A stretch of DNA of 64,000 nucleotides from Megasphaera_A sueciensis. Lineage in GTDB: Bacteria > Bacillota > Negativicutes > Veillonellales > Megasphaeraceae. The DNA lies in the NCBI RefSeq assembly GCF_050219315.1, contig NZ_CP116939.1, positions 2,790,001-2,854,000 of the forward strand. The letters are read 5' to 3'. Under the pieces are notes generated by a model. It ran no database searches and was not told the DNA's origin. It saw only the letters and a program-made list of their open reading frames with translations. Positions 19,596-28,826 of the stretch are shown here, one piece after another. A program made the translations under genes and the position numbers. Positions within the stretch are counted from its first letter, which is position 1; the number at the start of each line of letters is the position of its first letter.

Positions 19596-20570
19596 ATGGA
19601 TATGAATTGTGGCAATTTGAAAAAGAATGCCTTTCGCATGACAAAAAAACGTGGAATTACCGCTTCCCGCGTACGTATTCCGGGAGGACATATGAATGCT
19701 GCCATTTTAGGACAAATCCAGCATATTGCAGAAACCTATGGCAGCGGAGAGGTGCATGTGACGCTACGGCAAGGTTTTGAAATTTTGGGGATTCCTTTTG
19801 AAAAGATCGAGGAAGTTAATAAGGCCCTGCAGCCAATTATTGAAGAACTACATATCAATCAAGGGATTGTCAATACAGGATACAGTTCTTCCGGGACTCG
19901 CAATGTTATGGCTTGCATCGGCAATCGGGTATGTCCTTTTGCCAATTATGATACGACGGCATTCGCACAGCGTATTGAAAAAGAAATTTTTCCTAATGAC
20001 TTGCATTTTAAAATAGCACTCACGGGATGTCCGAATGATTGCGGCAAGGTTCGTATGCATGATTTTGGGATTATTGGCATGACGGAACCGAAATTTGATC
20101 CAAATCGCTGCATCAGCTGCGGAGCCTGTGTAAAGAAATGTGAGCAGTTATCTGTTAAAGCGTTGCGGATGGAAAAATTCAGGCCGGTTCGCAATACAGA
20201 TCGCTGCATTGGTTGTGGAGTCTGTGTTCATACTTGCCCTAATCGCGCCTGGACGCGCAGTAAAATAAGGTATTTTCGGTTAACCCTGTTAGGTCGTTCT
20301 GGGAAAAAAAATCCGCGGATGGGGATTGATTTTATTAAATGGGTGGATGCGGATAGTATAGTCAAAATCATTACCAATACCTATGCCTATGCAGCGCAGT
20401 ATATTGACCCGCAGGCACCGGGTGGTAAAGAACATATCGGGTATATTGTAGATCGTACAGGTACTGCCGAATTTCTTAAATGGGCAATGAAAGACGTACA
20501 TCTGTCGGATAAGGCCGAAGTGTATTCCCCATTATATTGGAACGGCATTCGATATAGTGGTTTAAAATAA
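19596..20570 (+). CDS. asrC: Anaerobic sulfite reductase subunit C (siroheme-dependent)
   Basis: Catalytic subunit carrying siroheme and 4Fe-4S. 324 aa. The siroheme/cluster ligands are in CIGNRVCPF near residue 108 and TGCPNDCGK near 145; two ferredoxin 4Fe-4S motifs follow (CISCGACVKKC and CIGCGVCVHTC). It depends on siroheme, whose pathway (sirC, hemA, C, D, B, L) is encoded just downstream on the opposite strand. Confidence 0.96.
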   Translation: MDMNCGNLKKNAFRMTKKRGITASRVRIPGGHMNAAILGQIQHIAETYGSGEVHVTLRQGFEILGIPFEKIEEVNKALQPIIEELHINQGIVNTGYSSSGTRNVMACIGNRVCPFANYDTTAFAQRIEKEIFPNDLHFKIALTGCPNDCGKVRMHDFGIIGMTEPKFDPNRCISCGACVKKCEQLSVKALRMEKFRPVRNTDRCIGCGVCVHTCPNRAWTRSKIRYFRLTLLGRSGKKNPRMGIDFIKWVDADSIVKIITNTYAYAAQYIDPQAPGGKEHIGYIVDRTGTAEFLKWAMKDVHLSDKAEVYSPLYWNGIRYSGLK

Positions 20571-20583
20571 GGAGGATATACCC

Positions 20584-21354
20584 ATGTTTTCAGATGAATA
20601 TAATGCTTCTGCCATAGCAGCAAAGGCAAAAATTACTATGTTGGAAAATAATCCGGTAGGCTATTTTGCAGCATCTATTTTAGCAGGTGCCTATATCGGT
20701 TTTGGTATTTTGCTTATCTTTACGATTGGTGGTATGCTGGGAAATCAGCCTTATACCAAAATTATCATGGGAGCCTCCTTTGGCATTGCCTTGAGTTTGG
20801 TCGTTATTGCCGGAGCGGAATTATTTACAGGAAATAATTTTATTATGGCCAGTGGTGTTGTAAAGAAGACCATTCGTGTTATGGATGTGATCAAGCTTTG
20901 GTGTATCTGCTATGCAGGAAACTGGGTCGGTGCGGTGCTCTTGTCCTTGGTTTTTTATGGAGCGCAAGGGGCTTCCGGCAGTATAGGACAATATATAGCT
21001 GTTAGTGCAGCTGCGAAAATGGGGTTATCGCCGTTGGTGCTGTTTCTTAGAGGCGTACTATGTAATATACTTGTGTGTCTTGCTACATGGTGCGGATTCC
21101 GCTGCAAGTCAGACAGTGGAAAATTAATTATGATTTTTTGGTGTTTATTTGCATTCATAACTTGCGGATTTGAACATAGCATAGCCAATATGACATTGCT
21201 CACCGTTTCTTTATTAGCGCCTTTTAATGCGGCAGTAAGTGTATCGGGATACATATATAATCTAACTTTTGTGACATTGGGAAATATTGTCGGGGCTGTT
21301 ATTTTTCTGTCGGTACCGTATGGACTGATGGCGAGAGAAACAAAAATAAAGTAA
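20584..21354 (+). CDS. Formate/nitrite transporter family channel, probable hydrosulfide channel
   Basis: 256 aa with about six hydrophobic segments and FNT-type motifs (AGAYIGFGILL near residue 36, AELFTGNNFIM near 78, CNILVCLATW near 160). It lies 13 nt behind asrC with its own AGGAGG, in the same operon. An FNT member next to asrABC in Clostridioides difficile was characterised as a hydrosulfide (HS-) channel; the same role, exporting the sulfide made by AsrC, is inferred from this context. Confidence 0.88.
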   Translation: MFSDEYNASAIAAKAKITMLENNPVGYFAASILAGAYIGFGILLIFTIGGMLGNQPYTKIIMGASFGIALSLVVIAGAELFTGNNFIMASGVVKKTIRVMDVIKLWCICYAGNWVGAVLLSLVFYGAQGASGSIGQYIAVSAAAKMGLSPLVLFLRGVLCNILVCLATWCGFRCKSDSGKLIMIFWCLFAFITCGFEHSIANMTLLTVSLLAPFNAAVSVSGYIYNLTFVTLGNIVGAVIFLSVPYGLMARETKIK

Positions 21355-21382
21355 TAGGACTATGATTACGTTGCTGTAATAT

Positions 21383-21424
21383 AAAAAAATTCTGGGTGCT
21401 TACTATAAGCGCCCAGAATTTTTT
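21383..21424. terminator. Bidirectional terminator between asr and hem operons
   Basis: AAAATTCTGGGTGCTTA pairs with TAAGCGCCCAGAATTTT (one G-U), flanked by A-run and T-run. It serves both convergent operons. Confidence 0.88.
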
Positions 21425-21427
21425 ACG

Positions 21428-22096
21428 TTATAGCAACGTAAAAGTATTATGGTCAAAATCAATAAGCCCATCCTTTTTCATACGTGCCAGTTCACGAGCC
21501 AGTGCGGTACGATTGGCACAAACGTAATCGGCAAGTTCTGTACGATTTATGGAAAGAGAAAAACTGGAGTTTTTTGAATGCTGTGACTGAAAAGAAAGGA
21601 AGGTAAGAATTTTTTTGCGCAGCGTTTTTTTTGATGTGACTTGCAGTTTTTTCATGAGTTGAGCATTTTTGTCGGCCAGCATAGTTACCATATTTTCAAT
21701 GAGTTTATGATGAAAGGGACAAGCTTGACTGCAAGAATGAAGAACCTTATGGAAAGGGAGAATCATGGCTTTTGTGTTTTCAGCGGCCATAAAGGAAACA
21801 CAGGAAGTCAAATCAGTGCCGCAGGCAAAGGTTTCACCAAAAAGTTCGCCTTTTCTGATGACGGCGAGAATTGATGTATCATTCCAAGCATCCTCATGGA
21901 TCATGTGAATTGTACCGTTTAGGACGATACCTACATAGTTGATTTCTTCTTGGGATAAAGCTATAAAATCGTTTCGTTTATATAGTTTTGTCCTGCCGCC
22001 TAAGCATTGCAGCATAGGTGCCAGTTCTCCCATTTTTATACCAGAAAAAAGAGATAAATCAGAATATTTTTCGGAACTATCAATACAGGGAGCCAT
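21428..22096 (-). CDS. Crp/Fnr family transcriptional regulator
   Basis: 222 aa with an N-terminal cyclic-nucleotide-binding-like beta-roll (about 20-140) and a C-terminal winged helix (INRTELADYVCANRTALARELARMKKDG). The ATG at 22096 is 6 nt from GAGGTG. It is rich in Cys/His around residue 125 (HSCSQACPFHHK), but shows no classical Fnr 4Fe-4S cluster; redox or metal sensing is possible (inference). As last gene of the hem/siroheme operon, convergent to asrABC, it is the natural candidate to bind the shared palindromes upstream of both operons. Confidence 0.9.
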   Translation of the reverse strand: MAPCIDSSEKYSDLSLFSGIKMGELAPMLQCLGGRTKLYKRNDFIALSQEEINYVGIVLNGTIHMIHEDAWNDTSILAVIRKGELFGETFACGTDLTSCVSFMAAENTKAMILPFHKVLHSCSQACPFHHKLIENMVTMLADKNAQLMKKLQVTSKKTLRKKILTFLSFQSQHSKNSSFSLSINRTELADYVCANRTALARELARMKKDGLIDFDHNTFTLL

Positions 22097-22111
22097 TATA
22101 TACACCTCATT

Positions 22112-23407
22112 TCATTGAGCCGCTTTTTGGAAAGCTGTTCGAGAAGCCTCAATAGTAGTATGGATATCAATATCTGTATGAGCACCAGATACAAAACACG
22201 TTTCAAATTGGGAAGGAGGTAAATAAATACCTTGTGCAAGCATAGATGAAAAATATTTGCAGAACATGGTTTGATCGGCAGCCGCTGCTCCTTCATAGTC
22301 AACCACGGCATTTTTGCTGAAAAATATACTGAACATGGTACCCGCTTGATGAGCACATATAGATATCCCGGCAGCGGTAGCAGCTGTTTTCAAGCCGTCG
22401 ACGAGCAAGGTGGTTAATGCTGTTGTTTTAGAAATGTAACAAGGATCCTCCGCAATAATTTTCAGTGTTTCCAATCCAGCTGTCATAGCTAACGGATTTC
22501 CGCTTAATGTACCGGCTTGATAGACAGGACCTTCAGGAGATACACAATGCATAATATCGGTTCGTCCGCCATAGGCAGCAACGGGAAGGCCGCCGCCGAT
22601 AATTTTGCCGAGGCAGGTCATATCGGGCAGAATATGATACATGTCTTGGGCTCCTCGTAAATTGCAACGAAAACCACACATAACCTCATCAAAAATAAGA
22701 ACCGTGCCATAGGCTTTCGTTACTTCCCGCAAGGTTTGAAGAAATCCTTCCTGCGGTAGAATAAGACCCATATTTCCGGCAATCGGTTCGACAATAACGG
22801 CGGCAACAGAATTTCCCAGTGTACGCATTGTTTTTTGAAAGGCGGAGATGTCATTGTACGGGAGGGCGATGGTGTCAGCTGCTGTTCCCGGTGTGATGCC
22901 GGGACTGTCGGGACAGCCGAAAGTAGCCAGTCCCGATCCGCCTTTTACCAGAAGACTGTCACCATGTCCGTGATAACAGCCGATAAATTTAATGATTTTA
23001 TTGCGGCCGGTGAAGCCGCGGGCAACGCGGAGAGCACTCATGGTAGCTTCCGTACCGGAATTGACCATGCGGATTTTTTCTATAGAAGGGTATAAATATT
23101 GTACCATTTCTGCCAGATCAGATTCAATGGTTGTGGGAGCACCATAACTAGTTCCCCGTTCAACGGCATTGTGCAGTGCTTTTACCACACGCGGATGAGC
23201 ATGGCCGGCAATCATAGGTCCCCAAGAACCGACATAATCAATATAGGCGTTGTCGTCAATATCATATATGTGGCTGCCTTTGGCATATGCAATAAAAGGC
23301 GGTGTGCAATGCACGCGGGCATATGAGCGAACAGGACTGTTAACGCCGCCCGGCATCAGTGTTTTTGCCTTGTTAAAAGCAGTCGTTGATTTTTCTAAAT
23401 GCAGCAT
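22112..23407 (-). CDS. hemL: Glutamate-1-semialdehyde 2,1-aminomutase
   Basis: PLP enzyme forming 5-aminolevulinate, second step of the C5 pathway. 431 aa from the ATG at 23407, behind AAGGAG; the longer frame to 23452 overlaps hemB and is rejected. Signatures: PGGVNSPVRSY near residue 18, FIGCYHGHGDS near 150, and the PLP-lysine block CLGKIIGGGLPVAAYGG near 270. Located 15 nt upstream of the Crp/Fnr gene. Confidence 0.97.
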   Translation of the reverse strand: MLHLEKSTTAFNKAKTLMPGGVNSPVRSYARVHCTPPFIAYAKGSHIYDIDDNAYIDYVGSWGPMIAGHAHPRVVKALHNAVERGTSYGAPTTIESDLAEMVQYLYPSIEKIRMVNSGTEATMSALRVARGFTGRNKIIKFIGCYHGHGDSLLVKGGSGLATFGCPDSPGITPGTAADTIALPYNDISAFQKTMRTLGNSVAAVIVEPIAGNMGLILPQEGFLQTLREVTKAYGTVLIFDEVMCGFRCNLRGAQDMYHILPDMTCLGKIIGGGLPVAAYGGRTDIMHCVSPEGPVYQAGTLSGNPLAMTAGLETLKIIAEDPCYISKTTALTTLLVDGLKTAATAAGISICAHQAGTMFSIFFSKNAVVDYEGAAAADQTMFCKYFSSMLAQGIYLPPSQFETCFVSGAHTDIDIHTTIEASRTAFQKAAQ

Positions 23408-23426
23408 AGGATACTCTCTCCTTTTT

Positions 23427-24401
23427 TTATTTCTGCAGCCATCGGGCGGCATCTATAGCATGATATGTAATGATAATGTCGGCACCGGCCCGTTTCATGG
23501 AAGTCAAGCTTTCCAATACGATCCGCCTTTCGTCAATCCAGCCATTTTGTGCAGCTGCTTTGACCATAGCATATTCCCCGCTGACGTTATATACGGCGAT
23601 AGGCCGGTCAATACGGTCTCGGGCCTGGCGGACAATGTCCAAGTAGGTCATGGCAGGTTTGATCATGATAATATCAGCGCCTTCCTCCATATCAAGATCA
23701 ATTTCTTTCATGGCTTCTCGTGAATTAGCCGGGTCCATTTGGTATTGCCGACGATCACCGAATTGAGGTGCAGAATCAGCTGCATCGCGGAAAGGTCCAT
23801 AATAAGCGGAAGCATATTTTACAGCGTAGGACATAATGGAGATATTTTGAAACCCGTTGCTATCCAAGGCGCTGCGTATAGCTGCAATACGGCCATCCAT
23901 CATGTCGGAGGGAGCAATGATATCTGCACCGCTTTGTGCTTGGCTGATGGCAATCTTGGAGAGAAGTTCAATAGTAGCGTCATTATCTACGTAGTGATTG
24001 CAGAGTTTGCCGCAATGGCCGTGTGAGGTATATTGACATAGGCAGACGTCACCGACGATAATGAGATTTGGTATTCTTTTTTTCACGGCCATCATGGCTT
24101 GCTGTACCGGACTTGTCATATCCCAGGCGCTGGATCCGATATCATCTTTATAGGCAGGTAATCCGAAAATTTCTATAGCAGGTATTCCCAAATCATAAAT
24201 TTCCCGGGCCAGTTTGACTACTTGGTCAACAGATAGATGATAGCAGCCGGGCATGCTGGGAATTTCTTCTTTTATACAATTGCCGGCAACGACAAAAATA
24301 GGATAAATAAGGTCATGGACAGTCAATGTATTTTCACAGATCATGTTGCGGATAGGGACCGATAGGCGCAGACGACGAGGACGTAATGTATTAAACTTCA
24401 T
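23427..24401 (-). CDS. hemB: Porphobilinogen synthase (delta-aminolevulinate dehydratase)
   Basis: Condenses two 5-aminolevulinates to porphobilinogen. 324 aa. The cysteine-rich zinc site VGDVCLCQYTSHGHCG is visible near residue 115, indicating the Zn-dependent class. The Schiff-base lysines lie in SYAVKYASAYYGPFRDA and IMIKPAMTYLD. The first 11 nt overlap the end of cobA-hemD. Confidence 0.98.
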   Translation of the reverse strand: MKFNTLRPRRLRLSVPIRNMICENTLTVHDLIYPIFVVAGNCIKEEIPSMPGCYHLSVDQVVKLAREIYDLGIPAIEIFGLPAYKDDIGSSAWDMTSPVQQAMMAVKKRIPNLIIVGDVCLCQYTSHGHCGKLCNHYVDNDATIELLSKIAISQAQSGADIIAPSDMMDGRIAAIRSALDSNGFQNISIMSYAVKYASAYYGPFRDAADSAPQFGDRRQYQMDPANSREAMKEIDLDMEEGADIIMIKPAMTYLDIVRQARDRIDRPIAVYNVSGEYAMVKAAAQNGWIDERRIVLESLTSMKRAGADIIITYHAIDAARWLQK

Positions 24402-25917
24402 GTGTAATCAACTTCCATTCTTTAATTTTTTTTGCAAGTCCGTCCACCGTATATGTATCTGCCGTAATAATCGGAGCTAGATCATATGCCCTGCAGGTGG
24501 AGGCTGTGATAGGACCGATGCAGGCTAGCGTTATATCAGAAAGAAGACTTTTTTGTTCACCGAGCAGCAATATCAGGTTTTTAACTGTAGAAGAGCTTGT
24601 AAAAGTAATCATAGTAACTGTTTTCGCTTGTAAAAGAGAAATAAGTCTGTTTTTGTTTTCTGTGGCAGCCGTTGTACGATACGCTTCAGCGACGTCAACG
24701 ACAGCGGCTATTTTAGAAAGCTGTTCTGGTAAATAAGGACGAGCATCCCGGGCTCTGGGAATCAGTATGCGGCAATCTTTTTTTATGTGTGGCCGTATGG
24801 CTTCCACCAGTTCCTCGGCACAATAACGGCCAGGCATAATATCCGCAGTAATACCATATTGAGATAAGGCTGTTTTTGTAGCAGTACCGATAACGGCAAA
24901 TTTAGTATGTCCTAAAGCGCGGCTGTCTCGGTGCTGTTTTTTCAGCTGGTTAAAAAAAGCATGAACCCCATTAATACTGGTGAAAACGATCCAATCATAG
25001 CTGTCGATATGACAGATAGCTGTTTGCAAAGAGGCATATTTATCCGCCGGTTCCATAATTTGGATCGTCGGAAATTCCATACAGCGGGCCCCTAGATCTT
25101 CTAACAAGTTTGTTAAATCCGAAGCTTGAACAGATGTACGCGTAATGAGAATTGTTTCTCCAAAAAGCGGTTTATTTTCAAACCAGGAAATTTGTTTGCT
25201 GAAATTGACGACAGAACCGACGAGAAAGACTGCCGGCGGTTTTAAACCATGGAGTTTAGCAGAGCAGGACGCATTTTCCAGTGTTGTAATAAGTGTTTTC
25301 TGTTCTGCCTTTGTGCCCCAGCGAATCAGTGCGGCAGGGGTTTCGGGTGCTCTTCCATTGGCAATAAGTTTTTCTGTAATGTAAGATAAATTTTTCACGC
25401 CCATTAGAAATATAAGCGTATCTACTGCAGTCGATAACTTTTCCCAGCGGATAGATGACGTCGTTTTGTCAGGTGATTCATGTCCGGTAACGACGGCAAA
25501 GGATGAGGCCGTACCGCGCTCTGTTACAGGAATACCTGCATAAGCCGGCACCGCAATGGCAGAAGTAATGCCGGGGACTATTTCAAACAAAATATGTGCG
25601 GCAGCAAGAGATTGCGCTTCTTCACCGCCCCGGCCAAAAACAAACGGATCACCACCTTTTAGACGGACGACAGTTTTATTTTCTTTGGCTTTGCGGATAA
25701 GAAGTGAATTTATTTCTTCTTGTGTTAGTGTATGCTGTTGTGCTTTTTTCCCTGCGTATATGAATTCAGCTTCAGCCGGGGCAAATTTCAAGAGGCGGGA
25801 ATCTGCCAAATGGTCATAAATAACAACTTCGGCGTGAGATAATACTTCTTTGCCTCGCAGGGTAAGCAGTTTATAGTTACCGGGACCTGCTCCGACGAGA
25901 TATACAATACCTGCCAT
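24391..25917 (-). CDS. cobA-hemD: Fused uroporphyrinogen-III C-methyltransferase / uroporphyrinogen-III synthase
   Basis: 508 aa bifunctional protein. Residues 1-245 are an SAM-dependent CobA/SUMT domain (YLVGAGPGNYKLLTLRG, VVRLKGGDPFVFGRGGEE, GITSAIAVPAYAGIPVTERG) making precorrin-2. Residues about 255-505 are a HemD domain that closes and rearranges hydroxymethylbilane. This fusion is common in Bacillota and directs flux to siroheme and corrinoids rather than heme. It lies 4 nt behind hemC. Confidence 0.96.
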   Translation of the reverse strand: MAGIVYLVGAGPGNYKLLTLRGKEVLSHAEVVIYDHLADSRLLKFAPAEAEFIYAGKKAQQHTLTQEEINSLLIRKAKENKTVVRLKGGDPFVFGRGGEEAQSLAAAHILFEIVPGITSAIAVPAYAGIPVTERGTASSFAVVTGHESPDKTTSSIRWEKLSTAVDTLIFLMGVKNLSYITEKLIANGRAPETPAALIRWGTKAEQKTLITTLENASCSAKLHGLKPPAVFLVGSVVNFSKQISWFENKPLFGETILITRTSVQASDLTNLLEDLGARCMEFPTIQIMEPADKYASLQTAICHIDSYDWIVFTSINGVHAFFNQLKKQHRDSRALGHTKFAVIGTATKTALSQYGITADIMPGRYCAEELVEAIRPHIKKDCRILIPRARDARPYLPEQLSKIAAVVDVAEAYRTTAATENKNRLISLLQAKTVTMITFTSSSTVKNLILLLGEQKSLLSDITLACIGPITASTCRAYDLAPIITADTYTVDGLAKKIKEWKLITHEV

Positions 25918-25921
25918 GAGA

Positions 25922-26860
25922 CTATTCCTCCTTATTTTCTATCAGTACATTCAATTGCTGCAATATGTTTTTTCCGCCTTCTGCCAGCAATTTTTCTGCT
26001 AAAAAGTGGCCTAAAGCGACAGCTTCTTGCTGAGGAGCCGTTTCACTGCAGTGATATGCGATTTTTCCGTCGGGAGAAGCAATAACGGCTTTCAACGTTA
26101 TCACGGTGTCGTTTATACAACCGTATACACCGACAGGAATCTGGCAATTTCCTCCTATATGAGAGAGAAATGCACGTTCTGCCGTTACGGCCGCAACTGT
26201 AGGTGCATCATTTAAGGCGGCAATCAAAGAAAGGACAGCCGTATCTCCGGCTCTCGTTTCAATTGCCAACGCACCTTGTCCGACGGCTGGCAGGCATAAA
26301 CTCATAGGGAGCTTTTGCGTGATGCGGCTTTCTTTTCCCAATCGCTGTAAACCGGAAATAGCTAAGACGATAGCATCATAATTTCCTTCATCAAGTTTAT
26401 GCAACCGTGTGTCTACGTTGCCGCGCAAGCTGCATATAGTTAGATCGGGACGATAATGCAGCAGCTGCGCTGTACGACGCAGACTGGATGTGCCGATGCG
26501 GGCTCCGGCAGGCAGTTTATCCAAGGTACCGTATCGAGGGGATATCAAAGCATCTCCCGGTTCGGCGCGTTTCATAACAGCGCCGAGGACGAGTCCCGGC
26601 GGCAATATAGCCGGAACATCCTTTAAGCTGTGTACTGCAATGTCAATGCGGCCGGATAGTATTTCAGCTTCCAGTTCTTCTGTAAATAAGCCTTTGCCGC
26701 CGATTTTAGTCAGTGGTACATCCAGAATTTTATCTCCTTTAGTAAGGATCGGCTTTATTTGTGTAGATATATGAGGAAATTTTTTTTTCAGGGCATGTGC
26801 GGCAAAGGCTGTCTGCCATTGGGCAAGTTTACTGTTCCTCGTTCCGATAATCAAGTTCAT
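25922..26860 (-). CDS. hemC: Hydroxymethylbilane synthase (porphobilinogen deaminase)
   Basis: Polymerises four porphobilinogens. 312 aa. N-terminal IIGTRNSKLAQWQT, HSLKDVPA near residue 79, RGNVDTRL near 145 and the cofactor cysteine in HIGGNCQIPVG near 240 are all present. Overlaps hemA by 32 nt. Confidence 0.97.
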   Translation of the reverse strand: MNLIIGTRNSKLAQWQTAFAAHALKKKFPHISTQIKPILTKGDKILDVPLTKIGGKGLFTEELEAEILSGRIDIAVHSLKDVPAILPPGLVLGAVMKRAEPGDALISPRYGTLDKLPAGARIGTSSLRRTAQLLHYRPDLTICSLRGNVDTRLHKLDEGNYDAIVLAISGLQRLGKESRITQKLPMSLCLPAVGQGALAIETRAGDTAVLSLIAALNDAPTVAAVTAERAFLSHIGGNCQIPVGVYGCINDTVITLKAVIASPDGKIAYHCSETAPQQEAVALGHFLAEKLLAEGGKNILQQLNVLIENKEE

Positions 26861-28139
26861 GGAAGCTATTCTCCTTTGCTATATCCAGCTTAAATAAATC
26901 AGCCATAGCCTCGATTATGTGTTTTTCTTCCGGGGTTTCGGCGGCTTGTGCGGCACAAATCATAGGGTCACGCAGCAGTTTGCGTACAATCATGCGGGAC
27001 ATATGATCCAATATGCGGTATTGGTGTTCCTCTAATTCAGGAAGTTTTGTAATACTGCGTTTTAATTCGTGACGCCGGATTCGATCTGCTTTTTCAGCCA
27101 GCCGCACCATAACAGGACGAACCGAAAGGTACCGGAACCGTTCTAATAAGAAATCCGTATCCTCCCGGACAATAAGGGCGGCAGCAGCAGCTTCTTGACG
27201 GCGCAATTTTTCATTGTTTTGTACGGCAGACTCCAGCATATCTATGTTATACAGTGTTACGTTCTGCATGGAGCCTACCTTGGGATCTACATCCCGCGGT
27301 ACGGCAATATCAATAAAAACAAGTGGTCGGCCGTTGCGGACAGTAAGAAATTGATGAACTCGCTGCGGATATATGACATAATGGGGAGCCCCCGTAGAAG
27401 TAATGACAATATCGATCTTGTCGGCGACAGATTCCACATTTCGAAAGTGCACGGCTGTACCTTCAATCTTGCCGGCCAGCTTGCGTGCTCGGTCCATATG
27501 ACGGTTGACAACATAAATTTGATTAACTTTTTTGCCGCGGAAATTGCGTGCTGTTAATTCGGCCATTTGGCCGGCACCATATAGTAAAATGTTTTTATGT
27601 TCCACGCTGCCAAAGACTTGTTCAGCTAATTGTACGGCAGCGTAGCTGACAGAGACAGCATTATAAGCAATATGTGTATCTGTACGTACGCGTTTTCCTG
27701 TGGCAATAGCTTGATGAAAAAGTACATTTAAGATGGCACCGGTGGCATCACATGTATGGGCAAGTGTGTATGCTTGTTTTACCTGGCTGAGAATTTGGCC
27801 TTCACCGAGTACTAATGAATCCAGGCTGGAAGCTACTCGAAGAAGATGAAAAATACAATTGCTGCCGGTATAATAATAAAAATAGTTGGGATTGTCTTCC
27901 TTCGTATGAGTCAGATGGGAAAAAAATTCGTACAGCACTTGATTATTTTTCTTTTCATCATTTACAACGGCATATATCTCAGAACGATTACAGGTGGATA
28001 GTACAACGATTTCATCGATACCACTGTAGTCATCAAGCTGCAGGAGCTGATTGGCAATATCTTGAGAAGATACGGTAAAACGCTCTCTGATTTCAACGGG
28101 GGCGGTTTTATGATTGAGACCTAAAACGACTAATTGCAT
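26829..28139 (-). CDS. hemA: Glutamyl-tRNA reductase
   Basis: First enzyme of the C5 tetrapyrrole pathway, reducing glutamyl-tRNA to glutamate-1-semialdehyde. 436 aa from the ATG at 28139 (MQLVVLGLNHKTAPVEIRE); the 9-residue extension to 28166 is disfavoured. The catalytic Cys lies in VVLSTCNRSEIY near 49, the NADPH-binding region in LLYGAGQMAELTARN, and the helical dimerisation tail at the C-terminus. Overlaps the end of sirC by 32 nt. Confidence 0.97.
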   Translation of the reverse strand: MQLVVLGLNHKTAPVEIRERFTVSSQDIANQLLQLDDYSGIDEIVVLSTCNRSEIYAVVNDEKKNNQVLYEFFSHLTHTKEDNPNYFYYYTGSNCIFHLLRVASSLDSLVLGEGQILSQVKQAYTLAHTCDATGAILNVLFHQAIATGKRVRTDTHIAYNAVSVSYAAVQLAEQVFGSVEHKNILLYGAGQMAELTARNFRGKKVNQIYVVNRHMDRARKLAGKIEGTAVHFRNVESVADKIDIVITSTGAPHYVIYPQRVHQFLTVRNGRPLVFIDIAVPRDVDPKVGSMQNVTLYNIDMLESAVQNNEKLRRQEAAAAALIVREDTDFLLERFRYLSVRPVMVRLAEKADRIRRHELKRSITKLPELEEHQYRILDHMSRMIVRKLLRDPMICAAQAAETPEEKHIIEAMADLFKLDIAKENSFHELDYRNEEQ

Positions 28140-28746
28140 GACGTATTTGTTCCTCCGCTTCTTCAAGTTTTTCTTGACGCACTAGTTCCATGACCTCGTC
28201 CGTCAGTGCATGCTGCCAAAAGTTCTGGCGGTCTCGGCTGGAGAGGAAGGTCTGCTGTACTTCTTTTCTAAGAAGGGACAAACGGGTTAGCCAATGTCCA
28301 TATACAGGCCCGTATTCCTCGGTCAAGATAATACGCATCCAGCGAGCTAATGCGGGAGAAGTGCCGTTAGTAGAAATGGTAATGGTTAAATCTCCCTGTC
28401 TGACAACGGCAGGAAGAGTAAAAGTGCAGAGAGCAGGGGTGTCGCAGACATTGACGAGTATATGTTGACGCTGTGCTTCTTCGGCAGCAAGCTGGTTAGC
28501 AACTATATCGTCGGTCGCACAAATTAGCAGTGTAAATCCCTTTTCATCACCGATTTCATATTTTTTCCTGCGCCAGTGAAGATCGCTTTCTGTAATTAGC
28601 TGTTCTATATCCTTTGTCACTTTCGGAGAAATGATCGTTACATCGGCAGATGCTGCAAGAAGTGACTGAATCTTCTGCAGGGCAATACTGCCGCCGCCAA
28701 GGACAGCACAAGGCACATTATCCAATCGTATATTGATAGGATACAT
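28108..28746 (-). CDS. sirC: Precorrin-2 dehydrogenase / sirohydrochlorin ferrochelatase (CysG N-terminal type)
   Basis: 212 aa NAD-dependent enzyme oxidising precorrin-2 to sirohydrochlorin; many relatives also insert iron. N-terminal MYPINIRLDNVPCAVLGGGSIALQK is the Rossmann motif, followed by NVCDTPALCTFTLPAVVRQGDLTI (residues about 97-120). First gene of the operon, with AGGGGTG before the ATG. Together with CobA-HemD it completes siroheme synthesis for AsrC. Confidence 0.93.
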   Translation of the reverse strand: MYPINIRLDNVPCAVLGGGSIALQKIQSLLAASADVTIISPKVTKDIEQLITESDLHWRRKKYEIGDEKGFTLLICATDDIVANQLAAEEAQRQHILVNVCDTPALCTFTLPAVVRQGDLTITISTNGTSPALARWMRIILTEEYGPVYGHWLTRLSLLRKEVQQTFLSSRDRQNFWQHALTDEVMELVRQEKLEEAEEQIRHAISRFRSQS

Positions 28747-28783
28747 AAAATCACCCCTTTAATATATATGTCTACTATTATAT

Positions 28784-28826
28784 ATTGTAACAGAGGCAAA
28801 TGCACCTATATGTTGCAAGTGCAACA
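28784..28826 (-). promoter_or_regulatory. Promoter and Crp/Fnr-type operator of the hem/siroheme operon
   Basis: The palindrome TGTTGCAAGTGCAACA (28811-28826, 7-bp arms) lies upstream of TACAAT on the minus strand (28789 to 28784). Centre-to-(-10) distance is 29 nt, placing the site near -41.5, and no recognisable -35 exists. The same arrangement precedes asrA. Confidence 0.6.
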
